NCBI GenBank assembly: GCA_965223165.1
Contig: CBDCVQ010000015.1
Span: 62,001-126,000 of the forward strand
Reading direction: 5' to 3'
Source: JABDMH01 sp965223165
GTDB taxonomy: Bacteria > Bacteroidota > Bacteroidia > Chitinophagales > Saprospiraceae
Length of the DNA: 64,000 nucleotides
Position 1 is the first letter of the stretch, and every line of letters starts with the position of its first letter. The notes below the pieces were generated by a model. The model was not told the DNA's origin. It ran no database searches and worked only from the letters and a program-made list of their open reading frames with translations. Both the position numbers and the translations under genes were made by a program. Shown here one piece after another: positions 9,107-18,063 of this stretch.

Positions 9107-9331
9107 CTACTAGAGTTTCGCATTAGATATGTTGAATAATTCTAATAGGATTTTGTTCGCAGACGAGGCATGACCGAACGATCTCGTAGAGTCGAGCATG
9201 ACACTGCGAGAAGTGAGGGAACCGCGAAAGCGGGTGGGTGGCTAGCCCTAGCTATGGCGAGGCTTTGCAACGAAGCATGCGGACCAAAGACATTAGAATT
9301 AACCACAAGATTTAATGCGAAACTCTACTAG
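9107..9331 (-). mobile_element. MITE-like element, full-length copy
   Basis: 225 bp in inverted orientation relative to the copy at 34298, to which it is nearly identical throughout. TIR: TAGAGTTTCGCATTAAAT at one end and TAGAGTTTCGCATTAGATAT at the other, with CTAC and CTAG outside, consistent with a 4-bp target of the YTAR/CTAG kind. The interior includes a CCGCGAAAGCGG hairpin and no open frame, so it is non-autonomous. The outer CTAG at 9328-9331 supplies the TAG stop codon (9328-9330) of the neighbouring minus-strand gene. Confidence 0.85.
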
Positions 9332-9546
9332 ACCTTTGGGGCCAGATATTCGGAGATCTCGGTGACCGCAATATAGGAAAGGAGCAGGCTGAAATTGTTA
9401 ATGCACCAATGCTCTAATTTTTTTATTTCATCCGTGGTCAACCGCTGGAGGGATTTCCTAAGCTCTTTGCGGAATATAGCTTTGTCGAAACTTACTTTTT
9501 GTAGAATTGTCTTTGAGTATGCTAGCCAGGATGACTTTGCTTCCAT
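9328..9546 (-). CDS. Small conserved Bacteroidota protein, function unknown
   Basis: 72 aa, alpha-helical, basic in the middle (FRKELRKSLQRL) and then TTDEIKKLEHWCINNF. I recall short Bacteroidota proteins with the pattern KTILQKVSFD..FRKEL, without an assigned function. It lies 73 bp downstream of the ygiQ-like gene and may be the last cistron of typA-ygiQ-orf. Its TAG stop is part of the terminal CTAG of a MITE-like element, so the C-terminus (EYLAPKV) may have been set, or cut short, by the insertion. Confidence 0.6.
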   Translation of the reverse strand: MEAKSSWLAYSKTILQKVSFDKAIFRKELRKSLQRLTTDEIKKLEHWCINNFSLLLSYIAVTEISEYLAPKV

Positions 9547-9619
9547 TCCAAAGTTTTTTGCGTTAATTACCGACCTTAGAACGGGTTTTGGGGCGGTCAG
9601 ATTTCACCAAGATAAGAAC

Positions 9620-11533
9620 TTATTTTCGCTTTCTCATGCTTTTGGCCCTCTTTGCCCTGTCCTGTGCACGACGGGTGATCATCTGGCGTTTTCCAGCTCT
9701 CTTCTGATCGTCCAGCAGCTTCTCCACCAGGTCGGACCGCCCCAGTGCGGTGAGCTTCTGACGAATGGTCGACCAGTTTTCCCGTTTGTACCAGAAAAAG
9801 TAAAGATGTTGGTTCTTCTTCTCCTTCTTAGACTTGGCCGTGTAGACGGGTTGCAGGGTGTAGGGATGTAGGCCCGTATAGTAAATGACGGTAGCCACTG
9901 TCATGGGTGTCGGCGTAAAGTCCTGCACCTGCTCCAGTCGAAAGCCCATGTCCTTGGTCTCCGCCGCCAGGTTGGCCATATCCTCCTCCCCACAGCCCGG
10001 ATGGCTGGATATAAAGTACGGGATCAACGGTTGATCTAGACCATGCTTCTCGTTGTAATAATCATACTTGGCCTTGAAGGCATGAAAGTGCTTGAAGGAG
10101 GGCTTACGCATGAGTTTCAGCGTCGGTTCGGAAGTATGCTCGGGTGCCACCTTTAGACGCCCTCCCACGTGTCGGCAGACCACCTGCTCCATATACTCGT
10201 CCAGCGAGTCATCTCCCTGCTTGTTGTAGCTGTCCACTAGCAGATCATACCGGATGCCGCTGCCCACAAAAGCCTTTTTGACATCGGGATGTGCATCGAC
10301 CTTCTTGTATAGCTCCGTCATGGGACGATGGCTGGTATCCAGATTGGAGCAGATGACGGGATGAATGCAAGATGGACTGACACATCGATCACAAATCTCT
10401 TGGACCTTGCCCTTCATCCGGTACATATTGGCTGACGGGCCGCCCAGGTCGCTAATGTATCCCTTGAAGTCGGGCATCTGCGTCACTTTGTCCACCTCCG
10501 CCAGAATCGATTCTTCAGATCGACTGGCGATGAACTTGCCCTGGTGCGCTGATATCGTGCAAAAACTGCATCCTCCGAAACAACCACGATGCATGTTGAC
10601 TGAAAAGCGGATCATCTCGTACGCGGGAATAGAGCCCCGCTTGGCGTACTTGGGATGGGGCATACGCGTATAAGGCAGGTCAAAAGTAGCATCGATTTCC
10701 GCCTCCGCCATGGGGGGATAGGGCGGATTGACGATCAGGTGATTCTCACCAATGCGCTGTACGATGCGACGAGCCTTTACTTTGTTGGACTCCTGCTCAA
10801 TGATCTTGAAGTTAGCGGCAAAGGAGCGTTTGTCGCGTAGGCAGCGCTCATGCGATGCAATGTGTATAGTCTCCCATCGCTTGTTTGTAGGCACCTCCTC
10901 GTCTCTACTTCGTAAAACTGCTGTTTGGTGGATGTTAGCAAGCGACGTAAAGGGCACACCTTTGCGCAGTAACCGCAAGATCTCGCGGAGCGGCTGCTCG
11001 CCCATACCGTAGACTAGCAGATCGGCACCGCTATCTTCCAGGATAGAGGGAAACAATCGATCCGCCCAATAGTCGTAGTGGGTCACCCGGCGCAAGGACG
11101 CCTCAATGCCCCCTATGATCACCGGTACGTCCGGATACAGCTGCTTAAGAATGCGGGTATAGACTTTGGTTGCGTAGTCCGGCCGAAACCCTGCCTCGCC
11201 GCCCGGCGTATACGCGTCCGTGGATCGCTTTCGCTTGGCCGCCGTATAGTGGTTGACCATGGGGTCCATACAGCCACTACTCACCGCAAAGAACAGACGG
11301 GGCCGCCCCAGCTTCGTGAAGTCACGCAGGTCGTCTCGCCAGTTGGGCTGGGGCACGATGGCCACTCGATAGCCCTGGTCTTCTAAGATTCGACCGATCA
11401 CCGCGCTACCAAAGGCTGGGTGATCGACATAGGCGTCGCCTGAAAATAAGACTACGTCCAACTCATCCCAGCCTCGATCGGCTACCTCCTGTCGAGTGAT
11501 CGGCAGCCATTGTCTCCAAGCCTTCTTGTCCAT
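9620..11533 (-). CDS. YgiQ family radical SAM protein (UPF0313)
   Basis: 637 aa. The radical-SAM cluster motif is CFGGCSFC (CxxxCxxC), preceded by an N-terminal domain typical of YgiQ (HPAFGSAVIGRILEDQGYRV). The C-terminal part contains HPGCGEEDMANLA and the DUF3362-like tail. Members bind [4Fe-4S] and cleave S-adenosylmethionine; the physiological substrate is not established. It follows typA by 41 bp on the same strand, so the two are probably co-transcribed. The end is very basic (KRAKSMRKRK). Confidence 0.92.
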   Translation of the reverse strand: MDKKAWRQWLPITRQEVADRGWDELDVVLFSGDAYVDHPAFGSAVIGRILEDQGYRVAIVPQPNWRDDLRDFTKLGRPRLFFAVSSGCMDPMVNHYTAAKRKRSTDAYTPGGEAGFRPDYATKVYTRILKQLYPDVPVIIGGIEASLRRVTHYDYWADRLFPSILEDSGADLLVYGMGEQPLREILRLLRKGVPFTSLANIHQTAVLRSRDEEVPTNKRWETIHIASHERCLRDKRSFAANFKIIEQESNKVKARRIVQRIGENHLIVNPPYPPMAEAEIDATFDLPYTRMPHPKYAKRGSIPAYEMIRFSVNMHRGCFGGCSFCTISAHQGKFIASRSEESILAEVDKVTQMPDFKGYISDLGGPSANMYRMKGKVQEICDRCVSPSCIHPVICSNLDTSHRPMTELYKKVDAHPDVKKAFVGSGIRYDLLVDSYNKQGDDSLDEYMEQVVCRHVGGRLKVAPEHTSEPTLKLMRKPSFKHFHAFKAKYDYYNEKHGLDQPLIPYFISSHPGCGEEDMANLAAETKDMGFRLEQVQDFTPTPMTVATVIYYTGLHPYTLQPVYTAKSKKEKKNQHLYFFWYKRENWSTIRQKLTALGRSDLVEKLLDDQKRAGKRQMITRRAQDRAKRAKSMRKRK

Positions 11534-11574
11534 CTGCCTACAAAATTACGTAAAATGGACACGGGAGGGCGGAG

Positions 11575-13338
11575 TCAGCCGATCTTGCGCATACGGATGT
11601 TTTCAGGTGTCACCTCCAGATATTCATCGTCCTTGATATATTCCATGGCTTCTTCTAGCGAGAAGACGACCTTGGGAGCGATCCGTGCAGCATCGTCTGA
11701 GCCCGCTGCTCGCATATTGGTGAGCTTCTTGCCCTTGATCACATTCACATCGAGGTCATTGGCCCGGCTGTTCTCTCCGATCACCTGCCCTTTGTACACG
11801 CGATCTCCAGGCTCGATAAAGAATCGGCCCCGGTCTTGCAGCCTGTCCAGCGCGTACGCCAGCGTCTGCCCCGTCTCTGATGAAACCAGCGAGCCGTTAA
11901 ATCTACCTGGCAGCTCGCCCACGTGGTTCGTGTATCTGAGGTAGCGATGGGTAATGACCGCCTGACCGGCCGTGGCCGTGATGATGCGGCTGCGCAGGCC
12001 AATAAGGCCTCGGGCCGGGATCTCAAATTCCAGGTGCTGTACATCTCCCTTGGGCTCCATCTTGAGCAACAGTCCCTTTCGCTGGGTGGCCAACTCGATG
12101 GCTTTGCCGGCATGCTCCTCTGGCACATCGATGACCAGCAGCTCGAGTGGCTCCATTTTTCTCTCACTCACCTCCTTGATGATCACCTGCGGACGGCCCA
12201 GTTGCAACTCGTAGCCCTCTCGTCGCATCGTCTCCACCAGGATGGACAAATGCAAGACACCACGTCCATACACGTTAAACTTGTCTTCGGTGGCGGTCTC
12301 CTCGACACGCAGGGCCAGATTTCGTTCGGTCTCTTTAAAGAGTCGGTCCCTCAGATGCCGTGAGGTGACGTACTTGCCTTCCTTGCCAAAGAAGGGTGAC
12401 GTGTTTATGGTGAAAAGCATGCTCATGGTCGGTTCGTCCACCTCGATTCTGGGCAGCGGCTCGGGATTTTCCAGGTCGCAGATGGTGTCGCCAATCTCAA
12501 AGTCGTTCACACCCACGATGGCACACAGATCACCACTTCGTACCCGATCCACCTTGGTCCGATTCAGTCCCTCGAAAACGAAAAGCTCCTTGATTTTAAT
12601 CTTCACCGCATCCCCATTGCGCCGACAGATCAGATACTCCGCACCCGATATCATCTCCCCCCGGTAGACCCGGCCAATGGCGATCCGGCCGGCATAGTTG
12701 GAGAAATCCATGGAGCTGATCTGCATTTGCACATCGCCCGCCTGGTCTAGCGCCGGCGGAATCTGCTCCAGGATACAGTTGAGCAGCGGCGTAATGTCAT
12801 CAGTCCGTTGCTGCCAGTCGTAGCTCATCCACCCCTCTTTGGACGACCCGAAGATGGTCTCAAAATCCAGTTGCTCCTCGGAGGCGTCCAGATTAAACAT
12901 CAGGTCAAAGACATCTCCCTGCACCTCCTCGGGGCGACAGTTCTCCTTGTCTACCTTGTTGACCACGACGATGACCTTCAGACCCAGCTCAATGGCCTTG
13001 CTCAAGACAAATCGGGTTTGCGGCATCGGTCCTTCAAACGCATCCACCAGCAGGAGCACCCCATCTGCCATCTTAAGCACCCGCTCTACCTCACCGCCAA
13101 AGTCTGCGTGTCCGGGTGTATCTATGATATTGATTTTCACTCCCCGGTAGGTGACGGATACATTTTTGGACAGGATGGTGATGCCTCGCTCTCGCTCCAG
13201 ATCATTGTTGTCCAGGACCAGCTCTCCCAAATCCTTGTTGTGCCCCGCGGGACGGCAAGCCCCCAAGATCCGGTCGACCAGGGTCGTCTTGCCATGGTCT
13301 ACGTGGGCAATGATGGCGATATTTCTAATCTCTTGCAT
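11575..13338 (-). CDS. typA: Ribosome-associated GTPase TypA/BipA
   Basis: 587 aa, close to the usual length of about 600. G motifs: AHVDHGKTTL, the RGITI switch region, DTPGHADFGGEV and NKVD. The C-terminal BipA-specific domain holds the conserved ..KKLTNMRAAGSDDA stretch. TypA binds the 70S ribosome near the A site and helps 50S assembly and stress adaptation. A perfect TACTTTTG -7 element lies upstream (13379-13386), and the leader would begin with a perfect 8-bp hairpin. Confidence 0.95.
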   Translation of the reverse strand: MQEIRNIAIIAHVDHGKTTLVDRILGACRPAGHNKDLGELVLDNNDLERERGITILSKNVSVTYRGVKINIIDTPGHADFGGEVERVLKMADGVLLLVDAFEGPMPQTRFVLSKAIELGLKVIVVVNKVDKENCRPEEVQGDVFDLMFNLDASEEQLDFETIFGSSKEGWMSYDWQQRTDDITPLLNCILEQIPPALDQAGDVQMQISSMDFSNYAGRIAIGRVYRGEMISGAEYLICRRNGDAVKIKIKELFVFEGLNRTKVDRVRSGDLCAIVGVNDFEIGDTICDLENPEPLPRIEVDEPTMSMLFTINTSPFFGKEGKYVTSRHLRDRLFKETERNLALRVEETATEDKFNVYGRGVLHLSILVETMRREGYELQLGRPQVIIKEVSERKMEPLELLVIDVPEEHAGKAIELATQRKGLLLKMEPKGDVQHLEFEIPARGLIGLRSRIITATAGQAVITHRYLRYTNHVGELPGRFNGSLVSSETGQTLAYALDRLQDRGRFFIEPGDRVYKGQVIGENSRANDLDVNVIKGKKLTNMRAAGSDDAARIAPKVVFSLEEAMEYIKDDEYLEVTPENIRMRKIG

Positions 13339-13352
13339 GTACTAAATCGTCA

Positions 13353-13386
13353 TTTCTGACACAGCGTCAGAAAGGCGGCAAAAGTA
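13353..13386 (-). promoter_or_regulatory. typA promoter -7 element and 5' leader hairpin
   Basis: On the minus strand TACTTTTG (13386-13379) matches TAnnTTTG; no clear -33 element is visible. About 6 nt downstream begins a perfect hairpin, TTTCTGAC / GTCAGAAA with a 5-nt loop (13353-13373). The mRNA would therefore start with a stem, an arrangement that protects 5' ends or tunes translation. Confidence 0.5.
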
Positions 13387-13414
13387 TTACAACTTTGGGA
13401 AATCCGGGCATGCG

Positions 13415-14300
13415 AGGTCGAATTGTGCAACGGTGGAATTGTTGAAGTGTGGAATTGTTGAACTGGGCTTCCAATGATGTCGCAATGTCCTAAAGGGGAT
13501 TGCACCGCAGAGGGCGCTAAGGACTCGCAAAGGACGCAATGGGGGGTTGTCGAATCGGGCAGTGGTGGAATCGGTGACGCGTCGAGTCGTTCAACTGGCT
13601 TCCAATGATGTCGCTATGTCCTTAAGGGGATTACACCGCGGAGAGCGCTAAGGACTCGCAAAGGACGCAATGGGGGTTGTCGAATCGAGCAGTGGTGGAA
13701 TCGGTGAAGTGTGGCATTGTTGAAGGGTCGAGTCGTTGAACTGATCTTCCGGTGATGGTCGTAATGTCCTAAAGGGGATTGCACCGCGGAGAGCGCTAAG
13801 GACTCGCAAAGGACGCAATGGGGGGATTGTCGAATCGAGCAGTGGTGGAATCGGTGAAGCGTGGCATTGTTGAAGCGTCGAGTCGTTGAACTGGGCTTCC
13901 AATGATGTCGCTATGTCCTAAAGGGGATTGCACCGCAGAGGGCGCCAAGGACTCGCAAAGGACGCAATGAGGATTGTTGAATCGGGCTATGGTGGAATCG
14001 ATGAAGTGTGGCATTGTTGAAGCGTCGAGTCGTTGAACTGGGCTTCCAATGATGTCGCAATGTCCTAGAGGGGATTGCACCGCAGAGGGCGCCAAGGACT
14101 CGCAAAGGACGCAATGAGGATTGTTGAATCGGGCTATGGTGGAATCGGTGAAGTGTGGCATTGTTGAAGCGTCGAGTCGTTGAACTGGGCTTCCAATGAT
14201 GTCGCTATGTCCTAATGGGGATTGCACCGCGGAGAGCGCTAAGGACTCGCAAAGGACCGCAATGGGGGTTGTCGAATCGAGCTTTGGTGGAATCGGTGAA
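13415..14300. repeat. Repeat array R2 (about 147-bp tandem units)
   Basis: Six units, anchored by CCAATGATGTCG or a close variant near 13470, 13601, 13748, 13898, 14045 and 14191, spaced 131-150 bp. Each contains a GGAATTGTTGAA-type low-complexity stretch, then GGGGATTGCACCGC and GCTAAGGACTCGCAAAGGAC. Because most units are near 147 bp (divisible by 3), a long open frame runs through the minus strand; it is an artefact of the period. The array separates typA from aceK. Confidence 0.9.
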
Positions 14301-14314
14301 CTGATCTACGCAGG

Positions 14315-16087
14315 TCAATCCTTCTTCAGGAGCGGTACCACCTCCCGGTCACCTGCGCCGTAGATGTGGCAGAAGCGTTGTACATCGCGATAAGGATATA
14401 CATCTATGATCTCCTTGCGTCGCAATTGAGCTTGCACTCCCCGCCAATATTTGACACTATACAAATCTCCGTGTAGGCGAAAGAAGATTTCCCGCATTTC
14501 AGGGTTGCCGATGAGAAACCGGGGAAACTCCTCGGGAAAAATATCGTTGGGGCCCACGTGGTAGTAGGGAGTAGCCGACATCTCCTCATACTCGTCTCGC
14601 GGCTCAGGAATCACTCGAAAATTATAGTCCGTCAAGAAGCCAATTTCATCATAGTCGTAGAACACGACCCGCTTGAGTCGCGTGACCCCAAAGTTCTTTA
14701 GCAGCATATCACCTGGAAAGATGTTGACGGCCGCCAACTGTTTGATGGCATTGCCGTATTCTGCAATGACGTCCTCTGCATCTTCTTTTGAAGCCGTTTC
14801 GAGGTAGAGATTGAGGGGGATCATCTTCTTCTCTACATAGAGATGGGCAATTTCGACCGTGTCTTCTCCAAGGGTGACCTTGGACGGAGCGTCCTCCAAC
14901 AACTCCTGTAGTAAGGCATCGGAAAAGCGCTCGCGCCGAAACACCAGGTTTTCAAACATATGACTGTCCGTCATCCGTCCTACGCGATCATGCTTGTTGA
15001 CCAGCTCGTACTTCTGCTTGACCTGCTCTTGCGTCACGTTTTTTGGTGGTGCAAAAGTGTCCTTGATGATCTTGAAGACGACATTGTAGGAGGGCAGCGT
15101 AAAGACGTGCATGACCATTCCCTTGATCCCGGGAGCTTCCACAAACTTGTCTTTGGAGCGGGCAAGGTGCCGCAGGAAGTCTCGGTAGAAGACCGTTTTT
15201 CCATGCTTTTCAAACCCAAGGGAGTTGTACAATTCTCCCAGGCTCTTGAGGGGCAAGAACGAGCGCAGAAAGTCCACCATCTCGCTGGCAATGTCCACGT
15301 CTACTAGAAAGTACGATCGATTATAGCTGAAGATGGAGCTGACATCACGATCGTCCAGCAGCAAGGCATCGACAAATATTCCCTGGCTCCCGTGCAATAG
15401 GGGCAGCACGAAAGGAATGATCTGCCGCTCGGAGTACATCCGACCGACGATGTAGGCCCCTTTATTTCGGAAAAAGACAGACTTGAGGGTTTCGATGCGA
15501 AAAGACGATTCATTGAGCTGCAGCTGTGCTAGCGCTTGCCCAAAGGACTCTGCCAGATAGACCAAATCTCGCTCGCGATCCTCCCAGGCAGCGTCAAACT
15601 TGTACCGCCGTAGGATTGAGCGGAATAGAAACCGCTTATCCGGATCAATTGAAAACGAATGGAAGATTGGCTCTGTCGATTTAAACTCGCGGTAGGTGGC
15701 CGTGGCATGGACAAACATATTGTCTACATCGGCGCTCATGCCCTTGTGACTGTGGCGAAAGACCGAGTTGTAAAAGGTCTCCGCAATATTGCGCGTGTTG
15801 AAATTCTTGATTTCGTGCGTGTAAAAGTCCTTGGTAGCTCGCCAGACCTGGTCTTCCGCAGCGAGTGAACCCAGGACCTCCAGCACCTTTTCGGTGGTGT
15901 CGCCGACGGCATCCCGGTAGAATGAAATCCGCTCCCGGGCATCCCCCTGCATGCCGTGCCAGTCCCGATTTTCGAATCGAATGGAAGCCCGCTTGGTGAT
16001 GCGCTTAAACTGGTGATAGAAGTTGAGATAGGCACTGAGGATCGAGTGCGCCGCATCGTACGGGATTAGCTTTTCAAACATGGACAT
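14315..16087 (-). CDS. aceK: Isocitrate dehydrogenase kinase/phosphatase AceK
   Basis: 590 aa from the ATG at 16085-16087 (MSMFEKLIP); a longer reading adds 42 unlikely residues. It phosphorylates and dephosphorylates isocitrate dehydrogenase, switching carbon between the TCA cycle and the glyoxylate bypass. The C-terminal kinase-like domain shows LLKNFGVTRLKRVVFYDYDE, matching the E. coli enzyme almost residue for residue, then DIFPEEFPRFL and HGDLYSVKYW. The N-terminal regulatory domain is full length. No aceA, aceB or icd lies in the window, so regulation would be in trans. The gene is bordered by R2 on its 3' side. AceK is best known from proteobacteria. Confidence 0.95.
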   Translation of the reverse strand: MSMFEKLIPYDAAHSILSAYLNFYHQFKRITKRASIRFENRDWHGMQGDARERISFYRDAVGDTTEKVLEVLGSLAAEDQVWRATKDFYTHEIKNFNTRNIAETFYNSVFRHSHKGMSADVDNMFVHATATYREFKSTEPIFHSFSIDPDKRFLFRSILRRYKFDAAWEDRERDLVYLAESFGQALAQLQLNESSFRIETLKSVFFRNKGAYIVGRMYSERQIIPFVLPLLHGSQGIFVDALLLDDRDVSSIFSYNRSYFLVDVDIASEMVDFLRSFLPLKSLGELYNSLGFEKHGKTVFYRDFLRHLARSKDKFVEAPGIKGMVMHVFTLPSYNVVFKIIKDTFAPPKNVTQEQVKQKYELVNKHDRVGRMTDSHMFENLVFRRERFSDALLQELLEDAPSKVTLGEDTVEIAHLYVEKKMIPLNLYLETASKEDAEDVIAEYGNAIKQLAAVNIFPGDMLLKNFGVTRLKRVVFYDYDEIGFLTDYNFRVIPEPRDEYEEMSATPYYHVGPNDIFPEEFPRFLIGNPEMREIFFRLHGDLYSVKYWRGVQAQLRRKEIIDVYPYRDVQRFCHIYGAGDREVVPLLKKD

Positions 16088-16135
16088 GGTCGTCTCCGAA
16101 TATGGACCAAAAATCGAGCTTGATGAGAAGGTCGC

Positions 16136-16168
16136 AAAATCTAATTTATTGCACAAATTCGGCGCAAA
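16136..16168 (-). promoter_or_regulatory. Probable aceK promoter
   Basis: On the minus strand TTTG (16168-16165), then 21 nt, then TAGATTTT (16143-16136), one mismatch from TAnnTTTG. It lies about 50 nt upstream of the chosen aceK start. Confidence 0.45.
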
Positions 16169-16227
16169 GTAGCATCGTTTGTCGAGAGCTGGCCGTTTTG
16201 CACTCAATATCATTGCCGGTGAATCAC

Positions 16228-16235
16228 TAGATTTG
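16228..16235 (+). promoter_or_regulatory. -7-like element before the FKBP gene
   Basis: TAGATTTG matches TAnnTTTG 23 nt before the ATG at 16258. No TTG at the right distance, so only the -7 half is supported. Confidence 0.35.
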
Positions 16236-16257
16236 CCCTCCGGAAAATCTAAGCCAT

Positions 16258-16740
16258 ATGAGAAAATTGACCTTCTTGATCCTCACTGCCGTAACCCTCT
16301 GTCTGGGCTGCAGCAAAGATGATGACCCCGGTCTCTCTCCCCAGGAGCAACTGGCGGAGGACATTCGACTCATAGAGGAGTACTTGCTGGCAAATGAGGG
16401 CTCCGTAGCACAAAAGACTGCGTCCGGGCTTCACTACATCATCCGAGAGGATGGCGACGGGACCCACCCAAGTGCCACCTCGGAGGTAGAAGTCAAGTAC
16501 AATGGGTATCTCTTAGATGGGACCGTATTTGACAAGACGGCCCCTACGGAGACCATTACCTTCTTTTTGAATCGGACCATCCCCGGCTGGATTGAAGGGA
16601 TTCCGTTGATCGAGTCCGGTGGTGGAAAGGGCACCCTGTACATCCCCTCGGGGCTGGGATATGGTTCCAACTCGCCGAGTCGCCTCATCCCCGCCAATTC
16701 GGTACTCATTTTTGACGTCACCGTCATCAGCTTCCAATAA
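16258..16740 (+). CDS. FKBP-type peptidyl-prolyl isomerase lipoprotein
   Basis: 160 aa. A lipoprotein signal ends in the lipobox LGC (Cys 18). The FKBP domain occupies about residues 55-160: VEVKYNGYLLDGTVFDKT, then PGWIEGIPLIESGGGKGTLY, IPSGLGYG and IPANSVLIFDVTV. It catalyses proline cis-trans isomerisation and would act on envelope proteins from a membrane anchor. The GYG and IPANS motifs are intact, so it is probably active. Monocistronic and divergent from aceK. Confidence 0.93.
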   Translation: MRKLTFLILTAVTLCLGCSKDDDPGLSPQEQLAEDIRLIEEYLLANEGSVAQKTASGLHYIIREDGDGTHPSATSEVEVKYNGYLLDGTVFDKTAPTETITFFLNRTIPGWIEGIPLIESGGGKGTLYIPSGLGYGSNSPSRLIPANSVLIFDVTVISFQ

Positions 16741-16824
16741 TTCCGAAGGACCGGCCGGAAGCATCGCTGGCACACCTTCGAGATGAGGCTATTACAGGTC
16801 TAACCGATGTAAGCACAACACTAG

Positions 16825-17026
16825 CTGGTGGAGCTTCGCATTCAATCTTGTTGTCAATTCTAATGTCTTTGGCCCGCATAGGTCCGCGTACTACGTTGCA
16901 AGCCTCGCCGGTTTCCTCACTTCTCGCATAGTCACACTGGACTCTACGAGATCGTTCGGTCATGCCTGGTCTGCTTACAAAATCCTCTTAAAATTATTCA
17001 ACATATCTAATGCGAAAGCCTACTAG
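16825..17026 (+). mobile_element. MITE-like element, diverged copy
   Basis: 202 bp, same orientation as the copy at 34298 and recognisable across its length, with about 30 bp of the centre missing. Left TIR is degraded (CTGGTGGAGCTTCGCATT); right TIR is ATGCGAAAGCCTACTAG. The outer CTAG (17023-17026) provides the TAG stop of the minus-strand reductase gene. Confidence 0.8.
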
Positions 17027-18063
17027 GGGGCAGGATTGCTGATCTCCTTGTGCACCTTATTGATGTCCTTGGCCATTTCGCGGGTGAATGAAATATCAAT
17101 ACTGCCAATGTCTTCCCGCAGCTGATCCATGGTCGTGGCTCCGATGATATTGCTGGTGACAAAGGGCTGTGCGTTAACAAATGCCAGGGACAGTTGCGCT
17201 GGAGACAGCTCATACTTGTTTGCTATCGCGATATACTTCTCGGTAGCCTCCCACGACTTGCGACCGTTGTAGCGTGACAGTTGTTTGAATTGGTTGATGC
17301 GATCACCATCGCTGTCTTGCTTGGAGTGGTACTTGCCCGAAAGCAAGCCAAAGGCCAGTGGCGAGTAGGCCAGCAAGCCGATGTCTTCTCGCATGGACAC
17401 TTCGGCCAGTCCCACTTCATAACTTCGATTGAGCAGATTGTACGGATTCTGAATGCTCACCGGCCTGGGTACCTCCTGCGTATCGGACAGTTGCAGACAG
17501 CGCATGACACCCCAGGGGGTCTCGTTGGACAGGCCTATGTGCCTGATTTTTCCTGCCTGCACATACGATTGGAGACTATCGAGGACCTCGGCAAAATTGT
17601 CCGTCCACGGGTCACTTTCATCATGCACGTAGCCCAGCCTTCCAAAGAAGTTGGTGCGGCGTTCGGGCCAGTGCAGTTGGTACAGATCAATGTACTCCGT
17701 CTGCAGGCGTCGCAGACTGTTATGAATGGCAATGTCCAGCTGCTCCCGACTAAAATTTAAGGCAGATCGAATCCAAGTGATTCCCGCAGAAGGGCCCGTA
17801 ATCTTCGTGGCGATAATGACGTCATCCCGCTTGCCCCTCGCCTGCAGCCAGCTCCCAATGTATTGCTCGGTGAGTCCTTGGGTCTCTTTGCTGCCCGGCA
17901 CGGCATACAACTCGGCCGTATCGATGAAGTTAATACCTTGGTCCACGGCGTAGTCCAACTGTTCGTGCGCCTCGGCCTCCGTATTCTGCTGGCCGAAGGT
18001 CATGGTGCCTAGACAAATCTTACTGACGTTGAGATCCGTGCGTCCGAGTTGTTCGTAGATCAT
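17023..18063 (-). CDS. tas: Aldo/keto reductase, Tas type
   Basis: 346 aa, the same length as E. coli Tas and collinear with it: GTMTFGQQNTEAEAHEQLDY, DTAELYAVP, ETQGLTE, DLYQLHWPERRTNFFGRLGY, and an ending in PAP as in Tas. Catalytic tetrad Asp (FIDTAELY), Tyr, Lys (ATKITG) and His (LHWP) are present. An NADPH-dependent TIM-barrel reductase; the natural substrate is unknown. The TAG stop falls in the terminal CTAG of a MITE-like element. Confidence 0.92.
   Translation of the reverse strand: MIYEQLGRTDLNVSKICLGTMTFGQQNTEAEAHEQLDYAVDQGINFIDTAELYAVPGSKETQGLTEQYIGSWLQARGKRDDVIIATKITGPSAGITWIRSALNFSREQLDIAIHNSLRRLQTEYIDLYQLHWPERRTNFFGRLGYVHDESDPWTDNFAEVLDSLQSYVQAGKIRHIGLSNETPWGVMRCLQLSDTQEVPRPVSIQNPYNLLNRSYEVGLAEVSMREDIGLLAYSPLAFGLLSGKYHSKQDSDGDRINQFKQLSRYNGRKSWEATEKYIAIANKYELSPAQLSLAFVNAQPFVTSNIIGATTMDQLREDIGSIDISFTREMAKDINKVHKEISNPAP

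Noticed and set aside
13796..14227. 143-codon minus-strand frame in R2
   Set aside because: It stays open because the repeat period is close to 147 bp; the peptide is low-information and not protein-like.
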